Positions 33,484 to 45,825 of a stretch of 64,000 bases of DNA are shown here, in pieces (position 1 is the stretch's first letter; each line of letters starts with the position of its first letter). The stretch is from Rhyacophila brunnea. Taxonomy: Eukaryota; Arthropoda; Insecta; Trichoptera; Rhyacophilidae. The DNA lies in NCBI GenBank assembly GCA_022495005.1, contig JAGYXB010001075.1, forward strand, positions 186,001 to 250,000, in the 5' to 3' direction. Made by a program: the position numbers and the translations under genes. The notes under the pieces were generated by a model. The model had not been told where the DNA came from and did not search any database. It was given only the letters and a program-made list of their open reading frames with translations.

Positions 33484-33795
33484 TTATTATTATTATTATT
33501 ATTATTATTAAACTGGCGCTAGGGGCCGTTCAGGTCCATGGCCGACTGCACAACGTTTCTCCAGGCATCTCTGTCCAGCGCTCTCTCTTCCCAGTTGACT
33601 ATCCCCAGCCTTTCCGCATCCCTTTGAATGTTGTCCGCCCATCTCCGTCGAGGGCGGCCAAGAGGTCGAGTGCCAGCTGGTGTGCCTTTGTAAATCCTAT
33701 AGAGAGTTCTAGATCTTTCAGATCGTACAACGTGGCCCGCCCATCTGAGCCTTCTTAGTTCCTTTATTCGACGCCCAATGTGCCGCCCCTATGTA
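33484..33795 (-). pseudogene. C-terminal end of a non-LTR reverse transcriptase (family 4)
   Basis: On the minus strand the translation reads LRRLRWAGHVVRSERSRTLY, then GTRPLGRPRRRWADNIQRDA and RDAWRNVVQSAMDLNGP followed by stop, then a (TAA)n tail of about 28 bp (33484-33511 as ATT/TTA repeats). WAGHV and RPLGRPRRRW are the usual C-terminal blocks of such elements. The copy is severely 5'-truncated, and its short frame is open. It is distinct from families 1-3. Confidence 0.8.
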
Positions 33796-34018
33796 ACGCA
33801 TGACTTACCTATCCCCGTGGGACGTCACTGTTAAACACGATCAGGACCGATTTATTAAATTATTTCGTTTGAGTAATGATTACTGCATATTTTATTTTAA
33901 TATAATCACTCGCTATAAAGTCTTTCTACACAGAAAATTGAACACAATTAAAGTAATCAATCCTTTGTCCAACTTGTTTAGGTCTATTTATTAATTTATA
34001 CATTTTTTTTACTTCCAG

Positions 34019-34078
34019 GTAAGGACGAAATTGAAATTTCTTTACGCGTACCAACCCAACCTATCGACGAAATAAAAT
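34019..34078 (+). other. Candidate host gene, internal exon 2
   Basis: A strong acceptor (CATTTTTTTTACTTCCAG) ends at 34018 and a consensus donor GTAAGTAT starts at 34079. The 60-nt exon is open only in the frame supplied by exon 1: KDEIEISLRVPTQPIDEIK, leaving one base. Both splice sites and the phase agree, which is the main support. A convincing third exon was not found before the transposon at 34371, so the gene, if real, continues beyond it. Product unknown. Confidence 0.42.
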
Positions 34079-34362
34079 GTAAGTATATTTTGTATCTTTG
34101 ATTTATTACAATTAAAGAATTTTTAAATGATTTACCGAAAACATTTCATGTAGTTGCAGTTGATTTAGAGAAACATTCAAACACAGTAATATAATATAAA
34201 ATTAGTGTCAAATATTCTTGTAATGTGTAAAGAGAGTCCAAGAAAGTCCATGATCGAAATACAAAAGTGCTAAGTAACAGTATTCTTTAATTATATCGGC
34301 AGCCAAAGTTTTCGGGTGGTAGATAAGATGTCGACGACAATATAATTATTATCTTGAAGTGT

Positions 34363-34943
34363 ATGTACCTCATGGCCCCCACAAAGGGGGGGCTGACAGG
34401 GCTCTATCATAGGGGCCTGGGCTTAGAGCGGGCCCGGCGTGGTCAGTTAAGTGAGTTATACATACATATCAAATTTGCTTTAATAGTAAAAAAGTCGCAT
34501 GCGGCGCTATTATATAAAGAATATTTACATAATATGAAATTAGATTTGATATGATATTATGAAGATTGATAGAGTTAAATGATAATTCATGTGTATAATT
34601 TTATTTTATAATTATTTTTAGTGTGTTTCCTGACTATAAAAATGGCTGTTTATCCAATATGTCGAAGGGTTACTTAACCATCACACAGGGGGTAGCAATA
34701 ATTGCATTATAATTTATGATTCTCGAGTGCCTACAACTTATTTATTTTAAATTACGAAAATCGATAAATATACACGAAACACCCTTAATTTGACCCCAAA
34801 TAACATTGGGGTTCCGTGGAATACCATTTAGGGAACACTAATATAAAATATCACACTGCCCTTCACCTTAGCGATAGGTAGGGGGCCCACCAAACATCCT
34901 GGTCCGGGGGTCCGCTTCCTGATGTGGGGGCCATGATGTACCT
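34363..34943. mobile_element. Non-autonomous element with CATGGCCCCC ends and 8-bp duplication, copy 1
   Basis: Element 34371-34935 (565 bp) has ends CATGGCCCCCACA and the inverse TGTGGGGGCCATG, and is flanked by an exact 8-bp duplication ATGTACCT (34363-34370, 34936-34943). GC-rich end domains of about 90 bp contrast with an AT-rich middle. The inner block AGTAAAAAAGTCGC...GCGGCGCTAT recurs inverted at 49.6 and 54.0 kb. No ORF. hAT-type by duplication length, though the ends are unusual. Confidence 0.85.
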
Positions 34944-35317
34944 ACTATGACTTTAGAATTAGATTTCGAGAATTTGTTCAACATAATGTTTATACAATTG
35001 CCACAAAAAGTGAAGATTGATTTTGATTATTCATTTGTAGTACTCTGGAATCAGTGCTTATTATAAGGGTACGTAAACGATTGGGATCCAGCCGGACAAT
35101 ACATAAATTAAAAATAAGTCGCATGACAATATAAAAATATTGGAAATGTTGTTAAAAACGCACTTTACATTGATTTGATTTTCGAACGTAAAAATGGGCG
35201 CAAAACCCGATTGGATCGGAGAACATTTTGAAAAGAGAGCTAAAACCGCTTTGACTTTTTTTTTGAAACACTGTGGGTGTCCAATATTTATAACTACGCC
35301 AATGATTAGAATCATAA
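34944..35317. other. No recognisable feature
   Basis: Spacer between two hAT-like elements; small overlapping ORFs on both strands show no motif. Confidence 0.35.
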
Positions 35318-36176
35318 CGCGATATCAGTGGCGAAGACTCCATACTAGGCGATTATTTAAAGCCTACCTTAAGAAAAATATTTTTTATTTTTATATTGAC
35401 GTATTTATATAATCACAACTAATAATATATTCAATATGCCCAAATACATCTATCGTATAATTGTCATAATTTTACGATCTTTTCCCATATTTCAATAAGC
35501 GCCATCTATGGCATCTCTCAACAGTTTAAAAAATAAAACACCGCGTTTCGCTTCACATATTGTATAGGATTATTTTGGCGTGAATCGTCGGGTTTTTCAA
35601 TATGAAGTTTTTTTCTCATAATTTCAAAATGCTTGGCGTCCCGCATACAAATCTACAAGTTGTTTCGTTAGCACTTACATCGCTAGAGCAGATTTATTCA
35701 AAATAATTAATAAGAAGATAATTATTTAAAAAATAATTTCTATGGGATTCAATCACTGATTGATTGATTACGACGACACGATTGATTACGAATGACACGT
35801 ATTGATTGTTGTTAAAAATATAAAATAAATTATCTCGTGATTTTTATTTATCTATTAGTTGACTCATTAGACAATTTATATATCTGCTATTGTACCTACC
35901 TACTAAGTCTGTGTTTTAAATATAGTATAGAAGTATTTTAAAATGTCTAGTTTTACGGGTTAAATTATAAATTATAAATTTCAAACCAATTGCTTATTTT
36001 TATAAACTAATTGTAACAAACCAATTAAGCTTTTGAAATTTCTTCGTTTTAGCGTACCTATTCATTAGTAGTAATATTGGGTTATCTTCTTATTTCCCGT
36101 AAATATATCTGATAAGCATGGTTACTCCTACAGCCTACCTTTTTTCAAAAAGTCACCCTTCGCCACTGCGCGATGT
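35318..36176. mobile_element. hAT-like non-autonomous element
   Basis: Element 35326-36168 (843 bp) with ends CAGTGGCGAAGACTCC and, inverted, CAGTGGCGAAGGGTGAC. Flanks are CGCGATAT (35318-35325) and CGCGATGT (36169-36176), an 8-bp duplication with one mismatch. Both ends carry AGCCTACCTT in direct orientation. No coding capacity. Confidence 0.8.
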
Positions 36177-37918
36177 ACTAATATGCCCACTATTTGTTTA
36201 GTAATTGTTACTCGATAATGTATGAAAACAAGTGGGGCGATGGATAAATTAATAAATATCTATAAAAATAAAATATTTAAGACATGTTTACCATCGACCG
36301 TTTTCCTGAACGAGTTTTTCCCTTGCCACTATGCCCCCAGATGTGATGGCGATTGATGATATTTCAAAGTAATCATCTCAATATGATATTGGGAGCCCAC
36401 TCCTTAATATTGTATGTCCAAATGCAATTCAAAGTATCCACAATTCAATGGAAAAATCGCGTTGGCTGATGATGGTTATATTATTGTATACGTTATGCAA
36501 AATCAAAGAGTGCGACAAGCTTATGAAAAATAACAGTGGCCCATAAAATATGTTTAAAGTCGAAAATCGCCGGCGCGGAAAACGTGTGTTTAGCTGGTAA
36601 CGTTAATACAACTTGAATTATAGCTCAGCTATTTTCACCCCTCCCGTTTTGGTATTATGTTTTCTTTGGTATATTTTTAATTGAATATTTTACATATGGC
36701 GGTAATTAATCACTCTCATGATATTTTTCCTCTCGTGCATGTTTCGTTTTATGATTAACCCCTTAGAATACCCTGCTATGTTTTATTAACACTCATTTGT
36801 TTATCATAAAGTGTAATAAATAATATTATTAATAATTATGAGCATTCTCAGTATCGTATAAAAATATCTAATACTTGCCGTCATTATGATAAAAACAACT
36901 TAAAATACAGGATAATCTTTCACCGCCATCTAAATCTATCGTGCGTACCTTGATCGCCATTTAAACACTACGAGAGTCTAGCTGGCGTATGCATATAACA
37001 GCAAACTGCATTCAAGCTGCAAATTTTGCATGCATAAACCTAATTTGAATCTGTCGAATAGTGACGTCACGTCGCTGACGTAATACGCGTCATGCCGTGG
37101 CTAATGTTACCAACTTTTAAATTTAAATTTCCCGATAATTAATTTTAAATTTTGAAATTGTGCAAACGGTACCATATAAATTTAATAATTATAAATGAAT
37201 AATTATCATGAACTTTAAATAATTTATTTGTTATAAAATCATATTTATTTTATACTTCTTAATGCACAAAATGATAAAGTCCCAGTAAATATTTCCATAA
37301 TATGGCAATACAGCTTCGCGGACTCATTGATAATATTACCACTTATTATCCAATTATTATCCACGATCTGTATACATTTTTACAAGCATTTAGCATCATT
37401 TAGCATCATCATGAATCCGATTATAGCACAACGGCACGTTTCAAGTCTCCTACTAAACGCTTGTTGTGATGAACTCATTTTAGACGTATATTGAAGTGAC
37501 TGACAGCTCGCGCAGATCGCCGCCATTTTAAGTTTGGTGCGCATTCCTGTACGCATCTTCGTGACGTATGCATTTTTTATAGTTTTCTTATTTGGCTGAT
37601 AAACCGCTTACTGCGTTGAATGCGGTTCAAAAGTCTATGAATACGGCAGTAGACCTAGAAGTTCCTATTTACTACGTCCAGCTACCGAATCTCTGGTATC
37701 TCGGCGAATCGTTCTCCACCCGGCATTAATCAGAAATAAAGCTCTTAAATTACTGTTTGTCGTCCATATTGTATTTGTCCCGCCAAGCGGAGTCTTTAGA
37801 TTTTCAAAAAAATACATTAACCAGAGAAGGGCACTATAGGTATATACATTTTGTGATTAAACCGCAAAACGCTTACGCAAAACACCATAAGTTTCTGATA
37901 ATAGTCAGTTGAGCATAG
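36177..37918. other. Spacer with a CRE-like and CpG-richer stretch
   Basis: Mostly AT-rich. At about 37060-37095 TGACGTCA and TGACGTAA words occur close together, and at 37500-37570 a CpG-richer patch contains GCCGCCATTTTAAG. These resemble insect promoter words but no transcript structure supports a gene. Confidence 0.35.
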
Positions 37919-38376
37919 CGGTTACGTTCAGAGCGTTGGAGCGGAGTTTGGAGCAGGAGCACGGAGCGGTGGAACATTAAGGTTTTACTCGGAGCAGGAG
38001 TGGAGCCGGAGCACCGAAATTTTTTATTGCTCCACTGCTACGGATGTTTTTTTTTTATTTTTAAGTTTTCACCCTAATATCCAATAATAATAATATATTT
38101 CACACTTTGCAACACTAAAATTATTTTAAATACGGCAACACTGCCGAGTGATACTTTTTTGACTGAAAATGTAGATAATGAAAGACGATTTACTGTCGAG
38201 ATTTTTTTTTAAATAGAATTAATAATGAAAAGCACGAATAATACACATTTTTTAACATTTTTATACATATCTTACCTCCTAAAACTTTATACACTGAGCG
38301 GAGCAGACCCAGAAGCAAGTGTTAGGTCCCGGAGCGGACAGGACTCAAAAAGGGTCCGCTCCATCCCTCTGGTTAC
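37919..38376. repeat. MITE with GGAGCGGAG-rich ends
   Basis: Left GGTTACGTTCAGAGCGTTGG then AGCGGA; inverted right GTAACCAGAGGGATGGAGCG then GA. The end domains are packed with GGAGC/GCTCC words (for example GGAGCAGGAGTGGAGCCGGA). Interior AT-rich, with a spurious ORF running over the right edge. Confidence 0.6.
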
Positions 38377-38789
38377 GTATCACATCCACATGACAGCGTC
38401 GCGTCATTTTTACGAATATTTTGTTCTTTTAAGCAACGTTTTGTTATTTTATATTGTATCGTGATTCTTGATTAATATGGTTTATTTTATATAATGTCAT
38501 AGTCGACACTTCTCTTCAACTGACTTATGATTCATTGTATGTAACGTAAAGGGTTTTTGCTACTTTAAAGCCTCCCCCACACCAAAGCGAATATTCGCGG
38601 CGAATATTCGCAGCGAATTATTCGCCAATCAAGCTCGTATTGGCTTACGGGACAGAGCACGCTTGCGCGACCGCCTTGCGTCTTGAGTGCGAATTTGCAG
38701 CGAATATTCGCTGCGATTTTCGGGAACTCTGTCGACAGCGAATTTATTCGCGGCGGACAATTTCGCCAAGCGAATTAGTAAAATCAAAA

Positions 38790-38942
38790 TGGCGAAGACA
38801 TTGAGCAGCTGATCGAGTTGGTCCGGAAATATCCAATCCTTTATGATTTCTCTGACAGTGACTACAAAACATAAGAAAGAAAGATAAGATATGGGATGAA
38901 ATTGGCAGGGAAATTGTTGAAAATGGTATGAAGGTCGTCATA
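38790..38942 (+). pseudogene. MADF-domain protein remnant of the Harbinger element
   Basis: Reads GEDIEQLIELVRKYPILYDF then SDSDYK, and after a one-base frame change RKKDKIWDEIGREIVENGMK. This is the N-terminal signature of a MADF (Myb/SANT-like) DNA-binding domain, which in PIF/Harbinger elements is encoded by the second ORF and helps bring the transposase to the ends. The frame is broken at about 38872 and no start codon lies in frame just upstream. The last codon is followed by a GTCGTC context that could be an old splice site. Only about 50 residues remain recognisable. Confidence 0.72.
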
Positions 38943-39869
38943 ATAATATTATGTAGGTATCTTTGTCTAACCAAAGTATGTAAAGTTTTTTGACAGGATG
39001 AAAACGCTATTATAAATAAATAACTTTAATCTAAGGTCCCGATATTTAAAAAATACATATTATTAATTTGCGTCATGCACAGCCTTTAATAACAGAAACT
39101 TTATAACTTTGTTAGTGCACTGACAGTTCTAACTTATTGCGATCGTTTGACGTTTTGGTTTCGACTTTCGAGCAGTCATATCAATAATGTTATAATTAGG
39201 TATCATTTACAATACCTACTTCAATCATATTCGGTATCGGTCACGTAAATACCCATTTTATATTCGTTGATAATATTTTTTTAGGTTAGATAGGTAGTCT
39301 TTAAGATTATTTTTTTGCATCTAACATTATGCAGCATAGCATTTCTATTGTAGCTAAAGATATAATATACATATAGGTAGATAAGTAGGTACTCCATGTC
39401 GTCATTGTGGTATTTTGTAAGGTTTTAGACCAAAAACCTTACATACTACTTACTATCGGGTTATTTACAGTAGGACATACCTAGGTTGTGTTTGTTTTTT
39501 GATCTCAAGAGAACTCAATCACAAAAACGATATTATGTACCTATATACCTACTAGGTATATATTTCCTTCATTATGTATAGGTATATTGAGCTAATAAAC
39601 TGGTTTTGCCCAGTGCCGACCGCGAACCAAGATAATATCTACATGTTCCATGTACCTACCTAACATAACCAATGTTTTCTGTTTCACATTAATTTGTATA
39701 CCTACAAACATTTTAAACTTAATTGAGATGTTCTTAAACTTCTGTTCATGTAATATTATGTAGGTAGGTATATCTTGGTCTGCATTAGGCAATAAGATTA
39801 ATAATTTTATGTGCATGTAAATATAAAGGTCAGGTACCTCCTCTAAGTACATAATATTATATTATCATC

Positions 39870-40016
39870 ATGGATACCTACCTGAATGATGTTGGAGATA
39901 TACTAATGCTCTGTGATGAATTTAATTTTAGCAAAGATCTTCAACCTTTCAACGTAGGTACAAAGCACCAGAAGAAATTAAAAATGAAACCCCTGGCATT
40001 AACAGGAATAAAATAA
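39870..40016 (+). other. Small ORF of 48 codons inside the Harbinger element
   Basis: ATG to TAA: MDTYLNDVGDILMLCDEFNF then SKDLQPFN, followed by a donor-like GTAGGTAC within the ORF. It lies on the same strand as the MADF remnant and could be an exon of the same or another element gene. Unrecognised; may be chance. Confidence 0.2.
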
Positions 40017-40019
40017 TAT

Positions 40020-40135
40020 TTCATCATAAACATCAGTCGGGGTCATTCCACTGCTAGATGAAAGCCTCTTCTAGCTCCTTCTACTATTTTCGGTCTCTAG
40101 TTCTTCGCTGCTACATACTTTTATTGTACTTCACG
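40020..40135 (-). mobile_element. Old RTE-like 3' end fragment
   Basis: Plus strand reads ATCAGTCGGGGTCATTCCAC then TGCTAGATGAAAGCC and CTCTAGTTCTTCGCTGC, a diverged inverted copy of the GGCTGATGATG retrotransposon end. Only about 110 bp remain. It dates after the Harbinger insertion. Confidence 0.65.
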
Positions 40136-41544
40136 TGAACAAAGAGATCAACTAAGTGAAGTGTCAATCAACAAAAGTGGCATTTGTGCACAATGTTAAT
40201 GAATTTTCCAAAACATTAAGTGTGATAATATAATATACAAGGATGAATAAGGCGTGGGCGAGGGCCAAGGTCCATTTTATGATTCCTCTATTGATGTACC
40301 TATTTTTATTAAGAAAAATGTTTGCCGTAGAATGGGGTGAATACTGAATAGACCCTTTTTAAAATTTCTATTTTTCTGCTACACATTATTCGGACAAATA
40401 TGAATGACTTAAAACCTGTTTCTATGGACATAATCATACTCTAAAATATTTTTCAACTACCATTTATTATCAAACAGCCAATTTTGTGTGATGTCTCTTT
40501 CTATCCAGCGTTGGGGTGATTATAGACATGGCGGGTGGATAGAATCGAATAATGGTAATTTCCTAATGTTAAAAATGTAATTAAGTACCTACTGTACATT
40601 ACAAATTTATGTAGGTACATTTAAGTATGTAAATCAAAATCAAAAATATAAATTTAAATGTTATACAACACAGTATCATGTAAGTATTTAAAAAAACATA
40701 TACTTACATAAACATCTATTTATCCAAGAATTATTTGATACTTGAATCTGTATTTTATATACCATATTCGATGGATGTATGTGGTGTATTTTGTAAAATA
40801 TTTGGTACGTATTTATTATTTAACTAAGCGTATTTAATTTGCTACGTGACCTGTAGCTCTTTTATAATCACAAATTATTGTTGAATGTTCCGAAAATGAG
40901 TTTATGTGCCGAAACAGCTGTCAAGGTAAATGACTCAGTTAAAGTAGAATTAACAAAAATAACTATATTTCAAAACCATTATAATCCATCTACCATGTAA
41001 ACACCATTTCAAGTAATAAAGAAATAAAAAGTCACCTAATTAAATAATATTATACTAGAAAAAATATACTATCTATATACCCACTTAATTTTCATTTAAA
41101 GTTGTAAAACGCCCGGTTACTAAATAGAGGAAGGACAGAGTCTTCTGGCACGACCGAATCACATTGGAACGGTGTTATTGTCATTTGAAAGTAACAATAC
41201 TGACACCTAAATGAGTCGCCTGCACTGCCAGAATCATCTGAACCCTGTCTACCTATCTATATACAATTTATTGTTATTTTTTTTTCATATTTGTCCATTT
41301 TATTACAATATCGTGTTACTTTTAAAGCTCATTGTAATTCTAATAATTATATAAATATGTTTCTTGTATTCTGTGCAAAAATGATTATTAAAACTTTCTT
41401 AACCTAAACCAAGTATTTTTTATTGAATGATCCTGCAAAAATATTCAAGTACAGTTAAGTGACATATTTTGTTTCGGTGTATAAGCCATAAATAAATATA
41501 CATAAATTATATTTAATATATACATGTATACTGTATGTATAGCC

Positions 41545-42252
41545 ACGGTTGGTCTTGCACTTGTTGCTGTAGCTATGCGATCTGGTGTGGTCCATTATCC
41601 AAAAACACTCAATCACATCCCTGGTCAAACAGCGGGCAGCCGTGTAGTGAGTCTGGCTGGCCTATTGTGGCACTAGAATGATTTCAATATACACAGTCTG
41701 TTAATTTGAATATGTTTTCGACTGAAAGTTGTAAAAATATTAGAAACCAGGATTTAAATAATTAAAAAACTGTTTCATTAAATATCATATTCATACCTAT
41801 GCAAAATTTTGATTCCTTTGAAGTACCTATACAAAATACGGATGAATATAAACCAAACAAAAATATTTGTTACTGGTACTGCCATAGTAAAGTAAAGTTT
41901 AACATACTTCCCTAATAAAACAAAATTCCCAATTCTTGTCGTTCTGTAGATGTTTCATTTCAGTTTTTACCAACGATCCATTAAATATGAATTGGTCATA
42001 AACACTCAAAGGAAATCTGGCACTCACTGCCAGAATGTCCATGTCAGATACCTGCATAAAAATAAATGTCATGTTATGATATTATACGTAATGAATATGA
42101 ATGTATCAGAAACAACATAGATTTTATTACGAATTTCACATTTACAGAAAATTTTCTGCGCTCATTTTTGAAAGTCTCCAAGTATGACGGGTATATTCGC
42201 ACATGGGTGCAGTTAATGCCCCAATGATTTTCGGGAAACCTGCCCTTTCTTG
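41545..42252 (-). pseudogene. Harbinger (DDE_Tnp_4-like) transposase remnant
   Basis: Three collinear blocks on the minus strand: (1) about 42252-42110, RFPENHWGINCTHVRIYPSY then LETFKNERRKFSVNVKFVI, matching the usual G-x-IDCTHVRI block but with Asn in place of the first catalytic Asp; (2) about 42056-41930, MDILAVSARFPLSVYDQFIF, matching the second block with its Asp kept; (3) about 41672-41550, QTHYTAARCLTRDVIECFWI, matching the third with its Glu kept. Gaps between blocks are disrupted or may hold introns. The enzyme would be dead. Confidence 0.75.
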
Positions 42253-43553
42253 AAGTCTGAAATTAAAAAATATTTTTACCGACACAAAATAATATTCCCG
42301 TTAAATTCTTATTGAGTAGGTAATTTACTTGTTGTGTCTATGCGCAGTTACTCTAGTTACATGACATGTACATTGTAATATTGTATAAATTGATCAGAGG
42401 GTATCAACACAACACTAAAGACTGTCAGCGCTGTATGGCGACTGTATGTAAGTATTACTAAGCACTGCTATTATAGCATCGGACACGTTTCCTATGCATC
42501 TGCTTACTGATGCCTGTATTACTGATTACCTTCAAATCCTGTTAACCCTTCATGGTAAATGCTTATTTATAATTTGTGCAGTTATGAAACTGAGTAAATC
42601 TATCTTACCTATGAGCCATGGCAATCTTGCCCGGTCATAAAGTAAGGTTATATTAAATGTCGATGTAATTTGTCGCACGCCATCTCATTATATCTTTAGA
42701 GTGTAATAAGCATTCAGAAGACGTGTACATTTTGTCAACAAACAACTGTCACTTTGACATTCGTATATGTATTTAGTCTATGGCTGCATCCAATGCTGCA
42801 ACCTTGTTTCAGATAATTAAAATACATTTTACGCGAAGTGGGTAAAAGTTGTAGCAATTCTGAAAGCGCTATAGTGTACGTATATTTTTCATATTTAATT
42901 CATAAAAATTATAGAATATTTGGCGTAAAATATTAATATTATTTACAATTTTAAATCTGGCGCGTAAATAAAATTATTTAGTTTATGGCTGCGTCACTGA
43001 CGCTTTGGTGTGGGGCCAAGCGCGAAATTCGCATCAAATCCAAGCGGTAGCGACAGCGACAGCGAGGGCGTTGCGAATTCGCTGCGAATATTCGCTTTGG
43101 TTTGGGGGAGGCTTTAAAATAAGCCACCTAAAGAAAAGGTCCAAAACTTTACGGATTTATTTCCGATATATTTTTTGTTGTGGTGCTATTATTTATTGTG
43201 GGTATTGAAAGATTTTTGAACATATATCGTTGTGGGACCTTGGAAGAAGGTGGAAAAGTAGTCGGAGCAGAAGGGGTTGGAATACTTTTCCACTTTCCCG
43301 AGTTGTCGCTACAATTTTCACCGCCATTATTCAAATGCGGTGGAAAGAGTACTGCCATCTCGATATGAAAAATAGTGGAAAATGCACGAGACGTTGTTCA
43401 GATTCAAACGCCATTATTTTGAATTCAACTCCAAAGTATCAAACTGACATGATAAAAACCAATTATGTAAAAAATAACTAATAGTAAAAAAACTTACTAT
43501 TTTGCCCCGCACATAAACGTTCAGTAACCGCCTAATGCCATCTGTATGCATGA

Positions 43554-43923
43554 CCGGAAATTTGTAGCTGTGCAGTTCGCCGTATTACACTTTGTCGTGA
43601 AATGTTGTATTGGAAATATAATATGGTCGTATATTAAAGACCGTCTAACCTTTTTGGGTCTTATAGTACTGAGATAAAATTAATGTCTAAATAAAACACG
43701 GTTCTTGTCGGTTTATAGGAAGCCAGCGGTAAATTTAAAAAATAGCCGATATACTGAATTATTTGTTAGGTTAGGTTAGGTTTTCATTCTTAAATTCATG
43801 AATTTTGCCAAAATGAGCTGTGAAAATTGAATTAATTATATTGAATCTAATAAAATCGGAGACCGTATAGTATACGGTCATCTCTTTCCGATAAAAAGCT
43901 TACAGCGAACTTGTGAAATGTTT
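43554..43923 (-). repeat. Dispersed repeat X, uninterrupted copy
   Basis: Reverse-complement match to 3660-3970 joined to 6881-6963. The junction lies at the TTAA at 43634-43637 (GTATATTAAAGACCGTC on the plus strand), which carries no MITE and no piggyBac element, so it serves as the empty site. A TTAGGTTAGGTTAGG run is present at 43765-43780, where the 3.8-kb copy has a decayed CCTAACATAACTTAACC. Confidence 0.82.
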
Positions 43924-45387
43924 TACGTACAATTTATATGTAACCGTTTGTATGGGACGTCCACACACGCCGATCCACAGCGAGCTGTCACGATTGAGCA
44001 CCACTCGTACCCCGCCTACTACCTTAATGCACCTCGTCACTTCCACTATGAAAATTTGAACCTTCCCGGTGACGGTTCTGATACTTGTTGTTTATCGCGA
44101 TGAACATCATTTCTGCAGCTATAACCACTAGTGGGATGCTTATCTACGAGTTGCTAATAAATATCGCACTCAAAAGTGGATATCGTACGGCTGTGGCCTT
44201 ATAACTTGTAAGGACAACCAGATGATTGGCAATTTGGTGCCGGTAAAAAATATTAAAATGTGTCCAAGATGGCGGTGCCAAATCGCCTTAGACCAGTTGC
44301 ACATTGTCATGCAACTCAGTAAAATCTAATAGCGGAATGAAGAATTCAATACGGCGTTGATGTAGTCAGTAGTGCCATTTTATTTGTCCGCTGCACAGAT
44401 ATGTTTTTGAGACTAGATTTATACGACTTTTGAAAATACTGCAGAACTATTCTAGCTTACATTTGAATTTTTTTAGGAGAGAGTTCGTTGAATCAACTTA
44501 CTGAAATTATTTATTATTTTTATGGATAAATGTAAGGATCATATTTTAGTAGGGTTATTGATGAATAAAATGGTGCATACATTTGTCTATATAAATAGTA
44601 CATAACTGAAGTACTGTTTCAAAAAACTCACCTTCAAAATATTTCAAATGTGAATAGTTTTGCATTCCACCGATCAACTTCTGCTATCAAATAATGAAAA
44701 TAAATAGTAGGTACTTATTTGTTTTCTTATGGTATATTTATTGCCTTCGTCTTGAGCCACCCCCGATGTATTACTTCTCGTTTGTTTACATTTTGTCCAG
44801 CGTGATGTATTATTTTTAGAGGCAACAGATTTCAAGAAATATTTTCGTAAACATTTTCATTGCCCGCGGATAAAATCAAGCGTCCATGTTGTGTTTTTCC
44901 TACGCATTTATATTTTGTAATAGTAAAATAAAAATAGTGTATAATATTAATTCTGTTCCAATTTTTACGACAACTTAATTAATTCACTAGCTACGTCAGC
45001 GGTGAATAAATAATTGTTTTTGGCTATGCAAAATTATTGCATAATTTATGATAAATTTTGATAGAAACTTTCTGACAGTTTTCGTACGTTTTATGAAAAT
45101 TTTCCGGATTACAAAATGTATGCGGTTTCAACCTGTCGAGTCAACGAAATAAAAAAAAATTTAAATAAAATATCGTTGGATTTTACACCAAACTTTTATT
45201 AACCGACTTGTTGATGACTTGAAATTCAGAAGCGAATTATTTTTTTTGGAAGAGCGAAAAGTAAAGGAAAGATTAAAAAAACACAGTTTTCATCTTAGAT
45301 AGGGAATTTGGGATTCGGGAAATGTGTCTCGACTTTAATTCTGGATGGATAAAAGTGACATAAAACGTCCTCGAAATTAATATCCCG
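43924..45387. other. No recognisable gene
   Basis: AT-rich spacer. A 61-codon ORF at 43918-44103 and an inverted pair of GGCAATTTGGTGCC / GGTGCCAAATCGCC words near 44230-44290 are the only visible structures. Confidence 0.4.
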
Positions 45388-45825
45388 CTTACACGTACAT
45401 GGATTTACTGCTCACAGTACGTATTATCGCGGCCATAACAAGAAAATGGACGTGTAAACATGTATTATCATGCAAGTTGGAAGATCGCATGCATGAGTCA
45501 AAAAGTTCGGAAGCTTTTAAATTTTCACGCGACAGTTGGGATTTGTTATATATCTGCGCCTGCGCAGTAGAACGATAGTGGCGAGCCTGCCGGTAAATAA
45601 ACGAATTACACCGCGAAGACTCATTTTGAGTATGACCGATTTTTACGACCTGTCAAATAAAATAGTACTGTAAAATGACAACATCGCGTCTCGCTAACTC
45701 TTGAAAAATGTAATTGGCGAGATAGTCGGCACTTTTACGTGTAAACAGTTATTATCGCGATAGTTTAAAATACACACTATTGCTGCAAGTAAATCCGTGG
45801 ACGTATACAAGTGCTATACACACGA
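45388..45825. repeat. MITE with long subterminal inverted repeats (full copy of the 32.9-kb family)
   Basis: Left end GCTTACACGTACATGGATTT then ACTG...GTATTATCGCG; right end inverted TATACGTCCACGGATTTACT and later ACTATCGCGATAATA. The arms are imperfect over about 70 bp. The interior matches 32990-33245. No clear duplication was identified. Confidence 0.72.

Larger units (their letters stand above)
38565..43116. mobile_element. Decayed PIF/Harbinger DNA transposon, ~4.5 kb
   Basis: Element 38568-43113 with inverted ends: left AAGCCTCCCCCACACCAAAG then CGAATATTCGC; right the inverse with GTTTGGGGGAGGCT. The ends are flanked by TTA at 38565-38567 and 43114-43116, a 3-bp duplication typical of PIF/Harbinger. 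GCGAATATTCGC-type words are repeated subterminally at both ends. Inside are a MADF-like ORF on the plus strand (left) and Harbinger transposase blocks on the minus strand (right), the usual two-gene content. Both are broken. A later RTE tail fragment sits at 40020-40135. Confidence 0.85.

Noticed and set aside
33484..33511. Microsatellite as an independent feature
   Set aside because: The (TAA)n run is the 3' tail of the family-4 non-LTR element directly next to it.
37385..37531. 48-codon minus-strand ORF starting in a good context (MAAICASCQSL)
   Set aside because: Ends in a simple ATG/CAT-repeat stretch, has no donor site and no homology I recognise.
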